64,000 nt of DNA from Dioszegia crocea (GCA_001600615.1 BCKK01000002.1:3192809-3256808), one strand, 5' to 3'. Shown: positions 1-12,000, counted from the first letter of the stretch. Notes: a model not told the origin generated them from the letters alone. Translations and numbers: made by a program.

Positions 1-600
1 GCCATCATGCAAGAACTCCTCCGCCATGGGCGCGGCGGGCATCGTCATCATCACGCAGCAGCGGCGGCTCATGTCCCACCTCCCGACATCCCTGCCATCC
101 TTGCCGCCATCGACCGTCCCAACCCTCTCGTACCCCTGCCCGGGTTCACCAACAATTTTGACCTCGACTCGGCCGGTCCAATTGTCATCAACGATCATGG
201 CGACGTGGTCAAACCGAAAAAGAAACCGGGGCTGGTCTGCTTTATCTGCCACTGCCGCTTACGTCTCTCTGCGAGCTATCGCAGTGAGGATGACCGGGTC
301 TGGGCACTGCGATGCGGGCACATGCTCGATCAAAGATGCCTGGTCAAATTATCTACCCCTACCACGCCGAAAGAGATCGACTCTATACAACCCCCCTTGA
401 ATGTTCTCCCGGTGCTGGGGTCGGTGGAGAAGAAGGGCAAGAAGAAGACTAAGGCGAAGTTGCCCAAGGAGATGCCAAGGGAGTACGAATGGAAGTGTCC
501 GGCAGAGGGTTGCGGGAAAGCGCACCGAAGTGTCAAGATGCCAGGGACGGAGGACTGGGTGCAGGTAGCAGGGTCAGGGGCATTCCAGGTCTTTATGTAG
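1..600 (+). CDS. RING-like zinc-finger protein, 3' part (cut by window edge)
   Basis: The reading frame is open back to base 1 and the first ATG is at 7, so the gene may begin outside the window. Counted from that ATG, a Cys/His pattern of RING type is visible: C78-x2-C81, then C103-G-H105 and C111, then C164-x4-C169 with H173. A long Lys-rich insert (about residues 140-155) separates the last metal-ligand pair from the rest. The N-terminus is His/Ala-rich (HRHHHAAAAA), which looks like a low-complexity linker rather than a protein start. RING domains usually recruit ubiquitin-conjugating enzymes, so an E3 ligase role is plausible but inferred. I do not recognise the specific family. The stop at 598-600 is clear and no intron is needed in the visible part. 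Confidence 0.55.
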   Translation, partial: AIMQELLRHGRGGHRHHHAAAAAHVPPPDIPAILAAIDRPNPLVPLPGFTNNFDLDSAGPIVINDHGDVVKPKKKPGLVCFICHCRLRLSASYRSEDDRVWALRCGHMLDQRCLVKLSTPTTPKEIDSIQPPLNVLPVLGSVEKKGKKKTKAKLPKEMPREYEWKCPAEGCGKAHRSVKMPGTEDWVQVAGSGAFQVFM

Positions 601-835
601 ATCCAAGTTCGGTCGGCAGAGAGTGTACATAGTATGATAACTTATAGCTTACAGGAACTATTTGGTAGACTATACATAGGAGCTGTCACGGCTTCAATCT
701 CTTGCAGGCCTTGAGACCGCCTCCACCGGCCACTTCTCGTCAACCTTTTGCACTTCGCTCTCTCCACAAGGCGAGAAGGCCCTCCATCATTCTCCTACCA
801 TCTGTCATGTCAAATCATAAAGCTGCCTCGCGAAT

Positions 836-2811
836 ATGACGACTCGGGGAAGCGCAAGGCGCCCGCCCAACACGCTCACCATCCAACCTCCCTCCCCAGG
901 ATTCAATCCGTCCAGAATAACGACACCAATCAATCAGGTCATCCCGCAAATCGTCTCCCCTCGCAAAGCCCCATTACCCCCATCGCCAACCTACTCGAAT
1001 CACTCGAACCTATCCGGTCTATCTGCTCAGGACTCCCGAACTCGCAAAGATAGCTTCGACACACATGGCGTACCGCATATCCCACGAAGAGATGAGAAAC
1101 GGCTGCCTGGATTGCCGTTTGGTGGGCTGCAATTACCCAGGAGTCCAAGGAAACGGGGTAATGGAGAGGAGCAGTATGGGCAGGGCGCGGGGATGTACGA
1201 TAACCGACTTGTAAGGCATACCTTTGATGTAGTGTATGAGAGGTTGCTGACCTTACAGGTGACGAGCACTCTGTCCCAACTTCCACCCATCCCACCGCTC
1301 TCTCCCACGCCAACGGGCAATGGAGGACTCTCGCCCCACATCTCAGCGCTCAACGCTGTTGCGCCGAGCATGAATCACAAGGCATCCTACTCGTCCATCG
1401 GTAGCAGGCCCGCCATGTCGACCATGCCCTCGTCAGTAGGCGTCGTTCTGCCCGATGGCACATCGGTGTCTACATTGTCGGCGGTGGGCGAGATGACTAG
1501 GTCAGACGGCCGGAGCGTGAAGGAGACGCTGGCCCATTCTAGCCCAAGCAGCCCCTGGAGTCTGCTCACTATCCATGTACTGCCCATCTTTGCCGGTAGC
1601 CCGCTCAAGTCGCCCATGGAAGATCTCAAGTGAGTCTACGGCCAGGAGTTTGTGGCATATTCTGACATCCAGCCATTTGTGTCACTCCCATATCATTGCT
1701 ACGTCGCAACGAACTGCTCCCTCGCGTCTGGTCGCAGTACTCTCATCCGATCTCAGAGACTTCATTGCCTCCGGGATGCTCACTCTCAAGTCAAAGATGG
1801 AGACAGCGGACGACACTATCCTCATTCCTCGCATCGCCGAGACGTGGAAATTCTTCTGGACCCATATTCTCTTCGTAAGTCGCAGCACATTCGTGTCCCG
1901 TTCCACGCTGATGAGCCCAGTACCTTGAAGGCGTCTTTCTGCCATTCTCCCAGATGCGCGATCTTCCCTCCTCATCCGCTGCGGGCGAGACTACACAACC
2001 CATCCCAGTGCGACATATCCTCCTCTCTGGCTTCTTGCTGAACATCCCCCTACCTCTTTTATCGCGCCTCAACATCCTCGTATCGAATCCCAATGTCCTC
2101 CCTCCCGACGCCCAACCTACCATTCCCGACATGCAGCAAGTTTTGCAAATGATCCTCGTTCTCGGGACTCAGGCGCGCTATAGCAGCTTCGTCCCACTTC
2201 AATCCCAAATCGAGAATGATCGGATAGACGGGGAGATCAAGGAGAATGTGCAGATATTGGGGAGGGCAGTAAGATGGCGGATCGGGGTCCTTTCCCAGTC
2301 ACACTCAGTCAACGGATCCCCCGCCAAATCCCCGCTTGAGGGTCTACCGAAACGATCTAGCCTACAGCGTGTCTCCTCCCAAACCCAAGGGCGACATCGA
2401 AGACCAGGCTGGCGAGCGAGTAACGGATTTGGTTCAGCGCCAATATCCATGCAGACCTCGCTCGAAGGCATCAATCCCTCGCGCCAGAACTCGGACTTCT
2501 TCCAGCCGGAATCTCGTTGGGGCCGACCGCGGGTCGACGAGGAGGACGAAGATGACCGTACGCCCGGTCAGAATTACGCACCGTCAAGGCAGGACAGCTA
2601 CGGCTATGCGTCGACCGCTACAACATCAGTCATGCCGTCAGCAGCATCTACTTTGACGGCGGGGACGTGGAAGGATGGTAATGATGGTCATACCGAAAAT
2701 CAGCGGACACCACAGGCAGACTATGGGCGTAGAGGTCTACACAGAAGGGATACGGAAGACAGTGAGGCGACGCCGCTGGGTGCAGAAGCGAGGCTGGGTC
2801 AGAGAATGTGA
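836..2811 (+). CDS. BIT61: HbrB/Bit61-like TORC2 subunit
   Basis: This is a homologue of the HbrB / Bit61 / PRR5 (Protor) family, accessory subunits of TOR complex 2, which signals to AGC kinases controlling actin, cell wall and sphingolipids. The HbrB domain is rebuilt over three exons: DLRDFIASGMLTLK, then AETWKFFWTHILF, joined across the intron at 1875-1920 to YLEGVFLPF, then PVRHILLSGFLL. I resolved introns at 1211-1258 (48 nt, a multiple of three, so the frame reads through it), 1630-1672 and 1875-1920. The N-terminal ~200 residues and the C-terminal tail (from about 2300) are Ser/Pro/Arg-rich and probably disordered. It converges on BET3 with only about 50 bp between the stop codons. 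The family call is firm; the exact yeast orthologue name is inferred. Confidence 0.85.
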
Positions 2812-2862
2812 ATCTGTAGCATATCTAGTATAGTGAAATCCTACCACGGCAATATGTGATGA

Positions 2863-3781
2863 CTATTCGTCATTTTCCGGCTGCTCTTCCTCCATCAAAC
2901 GGATCAGCCGGACGTGAAGCTCTGTCGAGTCATCCCCGCGCAGCACATCCGAAATGAAACGCGCTTCAACCTGCATTTGGATCTGCTTGATTAGCGTCTG
3001 CGCGGAATGTTCATATCAGTCCAGTTCACCATTTCCAGCGCACCCCGAAGTACACCACACAAGACATTACTGAACCAAAGCCCGCCTTCCCTCGCATCTC
3101 TGGGGAGCTCTGCAAAATCTGCCAGGGGATTCTCGTCCAGGATCAGGCTGAACTCCGATGGTTGAGGCAGTGATGGATTTGATGATGGGGCGGAGGCAGG
3201 GGGAAAGGATATGGTAGGAGTGATGTTGAGGAAAGTCTTGAAGGCCACCTTGAAATCAGTACTCGCTACAGGTAACGCAACTCTAGCTTAGCCCACGTAC
3301 CTTCGAAATGACCTCTGCTGTCTCTGCGAAGGTTTGACAGCGGCCCATCCCTGTTCTGGCCAGAAAATCCTCGATGAGACGCGTTCCGATGTTGTATCCC
3401 CTACGACAAAGTCAGCAACGCAGGTCTTACTATCGGGTCACTCCGCATGACTCGATATACTCACATCTTCTCCAGTTGCTTGTTCACTTCGGCATAATCC
3501 TCGTAATCCTAGAAATTGTCAGTGCTCAATCCGGTCCGTAATTGTCAGAGCATGCACCTTTATCAACTGGACGACCAATGCTCCGTACGTCAAAGTGAAT
3601 AGCTCCGCATTCTATCTCATCAGCTCGGCTTGATGTCGGATTGAAACGGCACCTCGCCATGTACTTACGACTTTATCGGTCCGCTTCCATTGCTCTTCCT
3701 GGATGATTAGCTGCAACTCTGGTGAGGATAGGGACCCCCACTTACTCCTACAGCCTTGTACTGCTTAGTCGATGCTGACAT
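2863..3781 (-). CDS. BET3: TRAPP complex core subunit Bet3 (TRAPPC3)
   Basis: The spliced protein aligns along its length with Bet3/TRAPPC3, a core subunit of the TRAPP tethering complexes that act as Rab1/Ypt1 exchange factors in ER-Golgi traffic. Diagnostic stretches are [61 protein letters not shown] and [11 protein letters not shown]. The start ATG (complement of 3779-3781) opens [12 protein letters not shown]. Several short introns interrupt it, for example between the codons for KAVG and EEQWKR, and after ALEM. The insert between ITPTISFP and EFSLILDE is Ser/Pro-rich and longer than I recall for animal TRAPPC3. The stop is the complement of 2863-2865, facing BIT61. Identification is confident. 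Confidence 0.93.
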
Positions 3782-4525
3782 GATTCTAGTTGGTCTACGA
3801 AGAGATGGAGATGGCAAGATGCAGTACTTGAAGCCGAAGCTGAAGCTCAGATGAAACGTTACGGCATGTGTCGAGCTTCGAGGTCCAGACCTTGTCGCAG
3901 ATGATAGTGTACTCGGTAGAAGATTCGGCCAAAAGGGACATAGCGTGAGTGCACTAGGGGGCCGCGGAAGACAGCTGTGCGAGTCCCTGCTCTCACAGGT
4001 CAGTCTCTACAGCCCGAGTGCCATGCCAATCTGTGACCGCCCTTCAAGTTCCGGCGCCTCACACAGCGGCGGACTATGCGGTCGACACTGAGCCTTCAGA
4101 TGCCACCATCTCATCATAGTGCTCTGATCTACAGTCTACCACGCTGTGCACCTGACCTCCAGACAGAGTACCAGAGAAGTTGACTGCTCGACTGACTGGC
4201 AGCCAGCCGAGTCCCGACCCCGACGCGTCCGACGCGACCAGGGATTCGAACGTTCACGAGGGTATTTCCGGGTCGGGATTTTACGGCGATATGGCCCTTT
4301 ACCTTGGGCAATTTCGCGTTCGTTCCGTCAGAGCCGTACTCGTATCGATCAGCATCTCTTACAATGTGCAGCGACTTGCCAACACAGCTGATTCGCAGAT
4401 GAGCCCATTAGCTCTGGCTCTGATCTCAGCAACCCCCAGAACCAATCGGGAGGAGCACTTTGATAATCGGGCGGCGACAACCTGTTCTCCAAGTCTTCCT
4501 ACTGTATCGTCAAGCCATACATGCC
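3782..4525. other. Intergenic, no gene seen
   Basis: This holds the 5' flank of BET3 and the 3' flank of the next minus-strand gene. Open frames here (for example 4146-4391) lack recognisable motifs, codon bias or splice structure. A GGATTCGAAC-like string near 4241 recalls a tRNA T-arm but has no matching stems. Confidence 0.5.
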
Positions 4526-5435
4526 TCAACGCACGACCTCAAACACGTCGCCAGTACCTTTCCATCCCTCGTCCCTGCCCAGCATTTTCCCCCAGAAAGC
4601 CATGATCCCTTTCCACTCTTCTTTCCCTCGCGGCATGACTTCTCCTCCGCCGCTCTGACCTTGGACAATCTCCATCTCCTTGAAACCTCGCTGCATAGTC
4701 TTGTACACCTTCTGCGCCGCCGCTGATGTTGGGTTCTGTCGTGTGAAGTACAATATTGGCGTTGCGATGGCCAATGGTGATGCGGGAAAAGACAGCATTG
4801 GGCCGCAAATTGAAATCGCTGACCCTAGCCTCTTCCTCTGCTCCATTCCGCCTTCGGTTGAGGTGGCGACCCCTTCTTTACCCACTGAAAGAGCTAATTC
4901 AAGCGCCATGCTCCCGCCCTGTCCCCAACCGAAGAGATGAATTCGCCCTAGATCCCAACCTAACTCTGCCGATGTCAGGGTTTCGAGCAGCTGCCGGAGC
5001 GGTTTTATCGTCGGGGAAGGATCTGGAGAGGGGAGAGGGTTGAAGAGTGGGTCGAAAGTGTTGTACCAGGAGAAGTATGTAGGAGACTCCATGAATGGCA
5101 CTCTGAAGATCAGTCACGATTCGAGATTCGATAAACTCACATTAGTGGTCCTTGTAGTGACAAGACAGCAGTACATGGCAGATTCAAGCTTTTTCCTAGC
5201 TGTGCGAAAGGAGCTTTGTTGTCGCCTATCCTTCCCGCTTCAGCTTGGGTGTATGTAGGCTCAAGCGGTGCTGCTCACCTAATCCATGAAACATGATTAG
5301 CAGATTCAGATCTTTACCGTCTGGCGAGGGCGCGTAATCGAAAACCCAGGGTTTGAGCAAGGATGAGGTGAGAATGGGCCGAATGCTGTCTCCCGCATGT
5401 TTAACGGGTCGGAGGTTGATGTTTGACTCGGGCAT
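4526..5435 (-). CDS. Alpha/beta-hydrolase of the phospholipase/carboxylesterase type, nucleophile Ser apparently replaced
   Basis: This is a small fungal alpha/beta-hydrolase related to the acyl-protein thioesterase / carboxylesterase group. After splicing, the frame reads LLIMFHGLGDNKAPFAQLGKSL (strand 3, oxyanion turn HGLGD), then SLQGPL..VPFMESPTYFSWY, then IHLFGWGQGGSMALELALS at the nucleophile elbow. The usual G-x-S-x-G elbow reads G-W-G-Q-G here, so the catalytic serine position is Gly. Two introns are resolved near 5225-5265 and 5105-5140. The start MPESNINLRPV is at 5435. I recall related fungal proteins with a similar GFGQGG elbow, which would make the loss a family trait, but I cannot check this. 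It may be a non-catalytic or differently catalytic member. The substrate is unknown. Confidence 0.75.
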
Positions 5436-5656
5436 GCTGCTTGCAGTGATATGGACAGATGCAGCTGAGCGACAAATCGATAGAGTCAGTACTACTTGTG
5501 CCTGTCACGATTTAGCCGGAGTTTAACAGGGTTCGGTGTTCGGGAGCGAGCTTCGAGGAGGGATTGCTGTGTGTTCGAGATCAATCTACTACTCGCTTCT
5601 GATGGCCATGTCTCGATCTAGCCTTGGCAATGCTGTCTCCGCTGTTCAGATCCCTC

Positions 5657-5662
5657 TATATA
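5657..5662 (+). promoter_or_regulatory. Possible TATA box
   Basis: TATATA about 70 bp upstream of the ATG at 5732, inside the 296-bp divergent promoter shared with the minus-strand hydrolase. The assignment rests on position and sequence only. Confidence 0.3.
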
Positions 5663-5731
5663 CTCATCGCTCGGCTGATCCCTTCGCTACATCACTGACT
5701 TTCCTGTACATCTTCCGAAAAGATTGCGGAA

Positions 5732-7373
5732 ATGGACGCACAGCCCACCGCCAATATGGACAACAAGGAGCCCCTGTCTACCCCTCCGCCTGACTACGGA
5801 AGCGCTGGCCCGGCGCTGAGTACGTCGTCAGCTCTAGGCGGAGCAATCGTGGAACACCCACACGCACCCTTGTCGGCAGAGCAGGACATCCAGTACCACC
5901 AGCTCTTCACTCAACCTTCGACAGCTGTAGATTTGGTTTCTCCGGGCTTGCCTGTGGCCAAGCTCATCGAGACCTACCCCGAGACCTCCGAGTACAGGAG
6001 TAACGATCCAAAGCTGAACGATGGTATGTGTCTCAGCTCTGATGTAGCTGACGATAGCCAATGTGCTGTACGACTACCTTAGGCTGAAAGCTCTGGATCC
6101 CGTCAGAGCACAGGTATTCGTTCATGGTTAGCCAATTGATACAGCTTTGAGTGACCTTGCTGACTTTCTAGGATCACACACTGAGACCGAGGTATACTAC
6201 GTCTACAAGGTCAATCCCCACAATAATCAGCGAGAGCAAGTCAGGCAGACCCGCACAATCACCGTCACCGACTTTAACTTCACGGTCCCCCTCTTCCCGC
6301 TCGCAACAGGCGAAGCTACCCAGACCACACTGTGGACACTGGATGAGCGACCCGAGGCGAATCTTTTGCCATTCGATGTTCGCGAGGCGGCAAAGTGGAA
6401 GACGAGGAACGGTCTACCAGGTTGGGCAGATCCAGCTGCGACCAGGGAGTTGTACAATTTGCGAAACCCTTCCGAGCAGATCGCCGTGCCCGTCCTCGCT
6501 TCATCACCGGAAGTGGTGACTACGAATGTTGAGTCTCCCGCCATTACTGTAGCGGAGAAGGATCTGGAATCGGGGCTGCCGACCATGTCCGCCCAGGCGG
6601 GTCTGATGGAGGTGTGCGAATCGTACGTCAAGGATCGAGGGCGACTGAAGCAGCTCGAGATGAAGGTAGGGCTATATGGATGGGATGCGGACAAAGTCGT
6701 CAAAGGTAAGTCTTACGAGTTTGCAGAGCCGGAGCCAAGACTAATCTCCAGCTATCGAGAATTGTATACACGCCACTGGTTATCATTCCACCATCGTCGT
6801 CTCGTTCAGTTCTTCGCCAAAGCGGTACATTGTGCGGCCCTTCAACAGCCTCACAAAGTTAAAGCGTAATGTGCGTACTATTGCTGCCTTTCTCAATCCG
6901 GTCCCTGCTGACGGACTCGCAGTTCTGGCTCATGGTCCTAGCCTGTGTGACTTTGGTTTACCCCTGCATTTGGTTGTTCCTTTGGGCTTCAGGAAAGAAT
7001 GGCGGGAAGTATAGGAATGTCCGCGCCGACCGTAAGCTTATCTCTGTTCCGCAAGGCCTCAGCTGATTCATCAGATGCGCTTAAATTCTACAAGCCCGTC
7101 GAAGGGACCTTCCCTGGGGAAGCACTGGCAGAAGCACATGCCCGACTTCATCCCCATGTCGACAACGCACAGCCCTCAGCAGATGACTGGGCCCATCGTG
7201 ACCTCGTCACCGGACCACTGGGTGTTTACGTCTTGTGCGGGTTGAAAGAGGGGGTATGGTTGAGGAGATGGGAGACGAGAATCGTCGAGGCAGCAATCAA
7301 CAGGTTCCAGGGGGACTTGCAGGATGGTGTAGAAGCTGGGCGAATCCTAGGCAATGGCTTGGATGGTTATTGA
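5732..7373 (+). CDS. Conserved fungal membrane protein of unknown function
   Basis: I do not recognise a named family. The spliced product starts MDAQPTANMDNKE, has a Pro/Ser-rich N-terminus, then a globular part (VFVHGSHTETEVYYVYK, TITVTDFNFTVPLFP, EAAKWKTRNGLPGWADP). A segment TGYHSTIVVSFSSSPKRYIV precedes a hydrophobic stretch of about 20 residues, MVLACVTLVYPCIWLFLWAS. The C-terminus is soluble and ends WLRRWETRIVEAAINRFQ..GLDGY. One membrane span, perhaps re-entrant, is what I can see. Introns resolved: 6024-6057 (34 nt), 6127-6171, 6706-6751, one ending just before TTCTGGCTC near 6921, and one in the 7030-7075 region. The exon chain is clean and every junction keeps the frame, so the gene is real; only its role is unknown. 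Confidence 0.75.
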
Positions 7374-7518
7374 GGGCTAGGCCTGAGCCTTCACAGTGGG
7401 GTTGATTATCAGTGTATGAATGAGTAGCGCCTCGTCGACAATGCTCTGGTGAATCGTAGTACCCTTCCTGATCTACTCATTGTCCTAGCTGAGTCTTGAT
7501 AGCATTGACTGAATTGGC

Positions 7519-8798
7519 TCATAACTTAGCTGTCCGCCCAAAATTCGCCCTGACTACCCCCTCCTGCAAAGTCGCCGCCAGTAGTCTACCATTACGATCG
7601 TAGAGTATTCCCCTGACCAGCCCCCTACCTGCGCCAACGTCCGCCGCTACGCTCTCCATGACATGCAACATGGGATCCCCAGGCTTGAAGTCATCGGGCA
7701 TTGGGTAGAAGTGTGTCGAGTGATCCAGGGAAGCCAGCATGCCGAGTCGGGGATTTGATGTCCATGTGAGTCCAACGGATTGAGCGGCAGTCCCGATGAA
7801 TTGAATGTCCGTGATGTACGCTATCATAGCCTGGTCATTAACTTCGCGTCCAGCTGACTATCCTCACCTTCATCAACTCGTCATCTGGCTTCTCGTCCTC
7901 TGTAAGGCGCGGTCGAATCCATGTCATACGAACGTTCGGGGTGGAGAATCCGTCCGATACTTCTCGGCCCCGGAATCGAGCGGCAGAAATGGAGATAGGC
8001 GAGCGCTTTCGCTCCTAAAAGGGCATCAGCACAGCGCATTTCGCCAGGCAAGGCATAACTCACCTGTATGTACTCCTCCACTATCCGCTTCTTCCGCTTG
8101 TTTGTCTCATCCGTCGCTCCTTCGATGAACTTCGCCCACCGCTCCTCCTCCTCCTGACACTCGTCCGGAGGTAGCACATCATCCGGGAATGCAAGTTGGA
8201 ATCTTTGTTTAAAGCGCCTGACTTCTTGCGCATCTCCTTCCTTCCATCCGTTCGCCACACCGGTGGGCACTGGGTGAACATCCCTCGTATCAGGCATGTC
8301 ATTATCCTTCGCATTTTGGAGATCCGACGAGTCGATTGCGAAGCGTAACGAGTGGGATACCGCCTCTTTCTTGGCATCCGGGATATATGGTTGGAAGGAC
8401 ATGGGAGTGGAGCCGGTTTCAAGCTTCGGGAGGTGGATAGGTGGGACTGTGTAGCTCGAAGCGAGGATGAAGATAACCTTGCCGTTCTGGATGGCCTTCA
8501 CCAGCCGGTTGGCATAGCTCTTTCCATCCCGAATCCTGTCGACGTTATACTCTATCGCCGGCTCTGCCAGAGCAGGCAGGAGGAAATAGCAGTGGTAGCT
8601 GTGTAGTCCCAGCGGGGCTGTGATGGTCTTGCTCGCAGAGACAAGAGCTTGCGCAATTACCTGACCGCCAAAGACCCCACGAGCCCCATAGGGAATCCAG
8701 ACGGATTGAGCGAGGAAGGTCGTTTTACGCTCAGAGGCGCGACCAGTCGTGGAAGGAAGGACGGTGAGGGAGTCGGTGAATGTGGTGGACGGTCGCAT
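7519..8798 (-). CDS. Acyl-CoA thioesterase II (TesB/ACOT8 type), probably peroxisomal
   Basis: Two hot-dog domains of the TesB/ACOT8 family hydrolyse acyl-CoA to free fatty acid and CoA. Seen: GARGVFGGQVIAQALVSA and LHSYHCYFLLPA (first domain), then ITDIQFIGTAAQS, MLASLDHSTHFY and LLAATLQEGVVR (second domain, with the Asp and Gln expected at the active site). The protein ends in A-K-L, an accepted PTS1 variant, so peroxisomal import is likely. Introns are near 8020-8065 (between EEYIQ and ERKRSP) and near 7830-7865 (after DDELMK). I chose the ATG at 8798 (MRPSTTFTD) because the family starts close after it. The frame stays open to in-frame ATGs at 8882 and 8951, so the start is uncertain. A region of about 60 charged residues between the domains (ECQEEEERW) is an insertion. 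Confidence 0.88.
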
Positions 8799-9066
8799 AT
8801 TGGTGTGCGTTTCCCGATGTATTTTGTTGCCTGGTGACTGGTGATGTAGAGAGCTTCCCTCAGTGAATCTTTGGATGGACATCAGCCGGTTAGTGCTTTC
8901 CTCGCAACCGGCGCGGCGTATTTTGGCTGACGAGAGGTTGCTGACACACACTTTCGGAGGAGGCCGACGAGTGCGGGGTCTCCGTCCTTGCCTGCTTGCT
9001 GCCTACCGCTGGCTTGCATCGCACATCCTTGACACTTAGCAGGCCAGCCGTAGCGCTTAGACTGGC

Positions 9067-12000
9067 ATGTGGAACTCAATCATAGGGGCCGTGCCGATAC
9101 TCAAATCCCTTATTTTCAGTGGGCCCGTCAAGGACCGATATCATCATGCCCAACCAGCAGATGGAGGCGTTTGGCACCATGCCTTTCAGCTAGCCAAGGT
9201 TGCGGTTGAAGACATGACCATTGCTGAGAAGGTACGTCTGATGAGTGGCTGACGGATTGTCGTGTTATCGCCTGTATAAGCTGTCGAGCTGAATAACCTC
9301 GGGGCCGAGCTGGGTCATACAGCTTATACAACAGGTCAACCTGACTACCGCAATCTTTGGCCCTTGCCCATCCCAGTCGGGAGGCATACCCCGACTCAAC
9401 ATCACAGGATACTGCTTTGACGACGGCCGTATGTTGCCCCTTTCAGCCTCATCCTCATGTAAAGGTAGGACCTAAGGCTGATCTACCTGTAGCATCTGGG
9501 CCGAGATACACTGACTTTGTCACTCAATTCCCGTCGGCCTTCTTTGCAGCAGCCAGCTTCGACAAAGACTTGATCGAAGAGCGGGCAAGAAGGATAGGGC
9601 AAGAGTTCAGAGGAAAGGGCATCAATGTAGCTCTCGCTCCAGTAAGTTTGCCCCAACGAATGATCGTTTGAGCTGATTAGGCAGGTCACGGGTGGACCAT
9701 TGGGCCGATCGTAAGATACATCGACTCATCCAAAAATTGAAGCTGAAACGATAGACCATTTGCAGGACGAAATTGGGAAGGTTTGTAGGCGGACGGTGAC
9801 TGACTTAACACACTGACGCTAAAAAGCCTTCTCCCCCGATCCGTACTTGTCATCAACTCTCTCGTTCCTCACGGTCCGCGGCATGCAATCAACCGGATTG
9901 ATAACATGCGCAAAGCACTTTCTTCTCTATGAGCAGGAACCAGTGTGCACGGGGCCAGTCATCGGAGGTAGCCGTACGGATTGCTCCGATGTGGACAGCA
10001 GAGCAGATGGTGAGACCACCCGCGCGGCAGTGGGTCAGGCTAACTCAGAGTAGACAAGACTCTCAAGGAGTTATATCTGCCAAGTTTTGCTGAGACTGTG
10101 CGCGCCGGGACAGGTGCGGTCATGTGGTAAGTGCTGCTTTGAAGAGGGAGGAGATGCTCATGGAACAGCTCATACAATCTGATCAACGGGACATACTCCT
10201 GCGAGAATGACCAGACGATGAATAGGATCCTCAAGGATGAGCTTGGATTTCAGGGCTTGTGAGTGAATACTGGTAGAATCTTGGCCTGGGCTCACCCCAC
10301 AGTATACTGGTATGCTGACTGTTGATGCCTATATCTCACGCGTACAGAGCGACTACGGAGCGACTCACTCCACCACCCCGTCTGCTCTCGCTGGAATGGA
10401 CATGGAGCTGCCGTCTGAAGAGTACTGTGAGTCAAGAGCTACATCGAGCTGATGTCCAGATGGCGAGCATCTCTTCCAGGCCGTCATGGAAGGGAAGGTC
10501 CCAATGACGAGATTGGATGATATGGCACGTCGGTAAGTCTTCGTAGTCTAGCACCTTGTCCAGGCGACGGCTGAATGGAGCCCAGCATACTCACGCCCTG
10601 GTATGCGCAAAAGCAACATCTGGGGTACCCAAAGGTGAATTGGCAGCGATTTGATCTCACCGATCAAATCAAAATTGGCGATCGGACTTTCCGCAACGAG
10701 CATGTGGACAACCGAGGGTCGAATGCGGTCTTCGCAAGGAAGATGGCTGCTGAGTCTACTGTGTCAGTCAGGATCGACTGAGCTTGGTGTCCGGGTGTAT
10801 AGACTGATCCGCTCAGTCTCCTCAAGAACTCCGGTGTCTTACCCCTTCGGAAGATCAGGCGAATAGGTGTATTCGGCACCGATGCCAACTATCCAGACAC
10901 ATTGACGGGCTGTGGACCTGACCTATTCTGTATGGTCGCTAGTCAGAGACGGTACTGGAATGGAACTGTCACACTTGGAGGTGGATCTGGTGCAGCTTAC
11001 GCAGATTATGTGGTGAGTGTCTGACTGGCGACACCGACCGCGCGTCCTCACATTAGACAATATACGTTGCTGACGATGCAGTCTGCTCCACTCGAAGCTA
11101 TATCACTGCGGGCTCGCTCGGAGGGTATCCGGCTGGACTATGTCCTGAAAGATGACCCTGCTCACTTCACCTCCATGGGCTACGTGGCATCTCAATCTGA
11201 CGTATGTTTGGTATTTGTGTCATTGTTTTTGGTCGAGAACTGGGACAGGGATGATGGCCCAGGTCTGAGGCTTGACAAGGGTGGCGAAGAGATGATCAAG
11301 GCTGTCGAGAGGACATGCGCCGGAGAGGTGGTCGTGGTCATGCACGTCGGCGGTCAGGTTGTGGTTGAGGACTGGGTGAGTCAGTGCAAGTCAGCCTGAC
11401 GCGATGTACTGATGACTTAGATCGATCTACCGAACATCGGTGCCGTAGTCTTTGCGGGGTATCCAGGTCAGGAGAGTGGTAATGCGCTGGTCGATGTCCT
11501 TTGGGGCCAAGTCAACCCTTCCGGCAAGGTTCGTCAGGGCGTGTACTGCCGAAAGCTGACGGAATAGCTGCCTTTCACGATGGGCAGAGCTGTATCCGAC
11601 TGGCCGACGGGCAATATCGTGCGAGAGACGGTGAGTCCTATTCCGCGCCATCGTACTGACCGTGTAAGAGCCGCGACATCATGGGACGGAAGACGCATCC
11701 GAGATCAGTATTCAGCGAAGGCCTGGCGATCGATTACAAGTGGTTTGATAAATGGAACATCGTCCCTAGGTATGAGTTCGGCTTCGGGCTAAGGTCAGTA
11801 ATGGTGTCTCGACGTTTATGACCGAGCTGATCAATTCCAGCTACACAACTTTTGATATTAAGGGACTAAGGCTAGAGTCAGTACACGTGAGAGACCCCGA
11901 CAGTGTGCAGCCGACCAAGGAGAAATGTCTTGGCGCAGCCGGGCTGTACGACATCTTGGTTAGTCAAGATTCCGCAAAGTGGGATAAAGCTTATAGTCAG

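Noticed and set aside
4225..4260. tRNA-like T-arm string (GGATTCGAACG on the reverse strand)
   Set aside because: Neither the T stem nor acceptor, D or anticodon stems can be formed around it, so it is chance.
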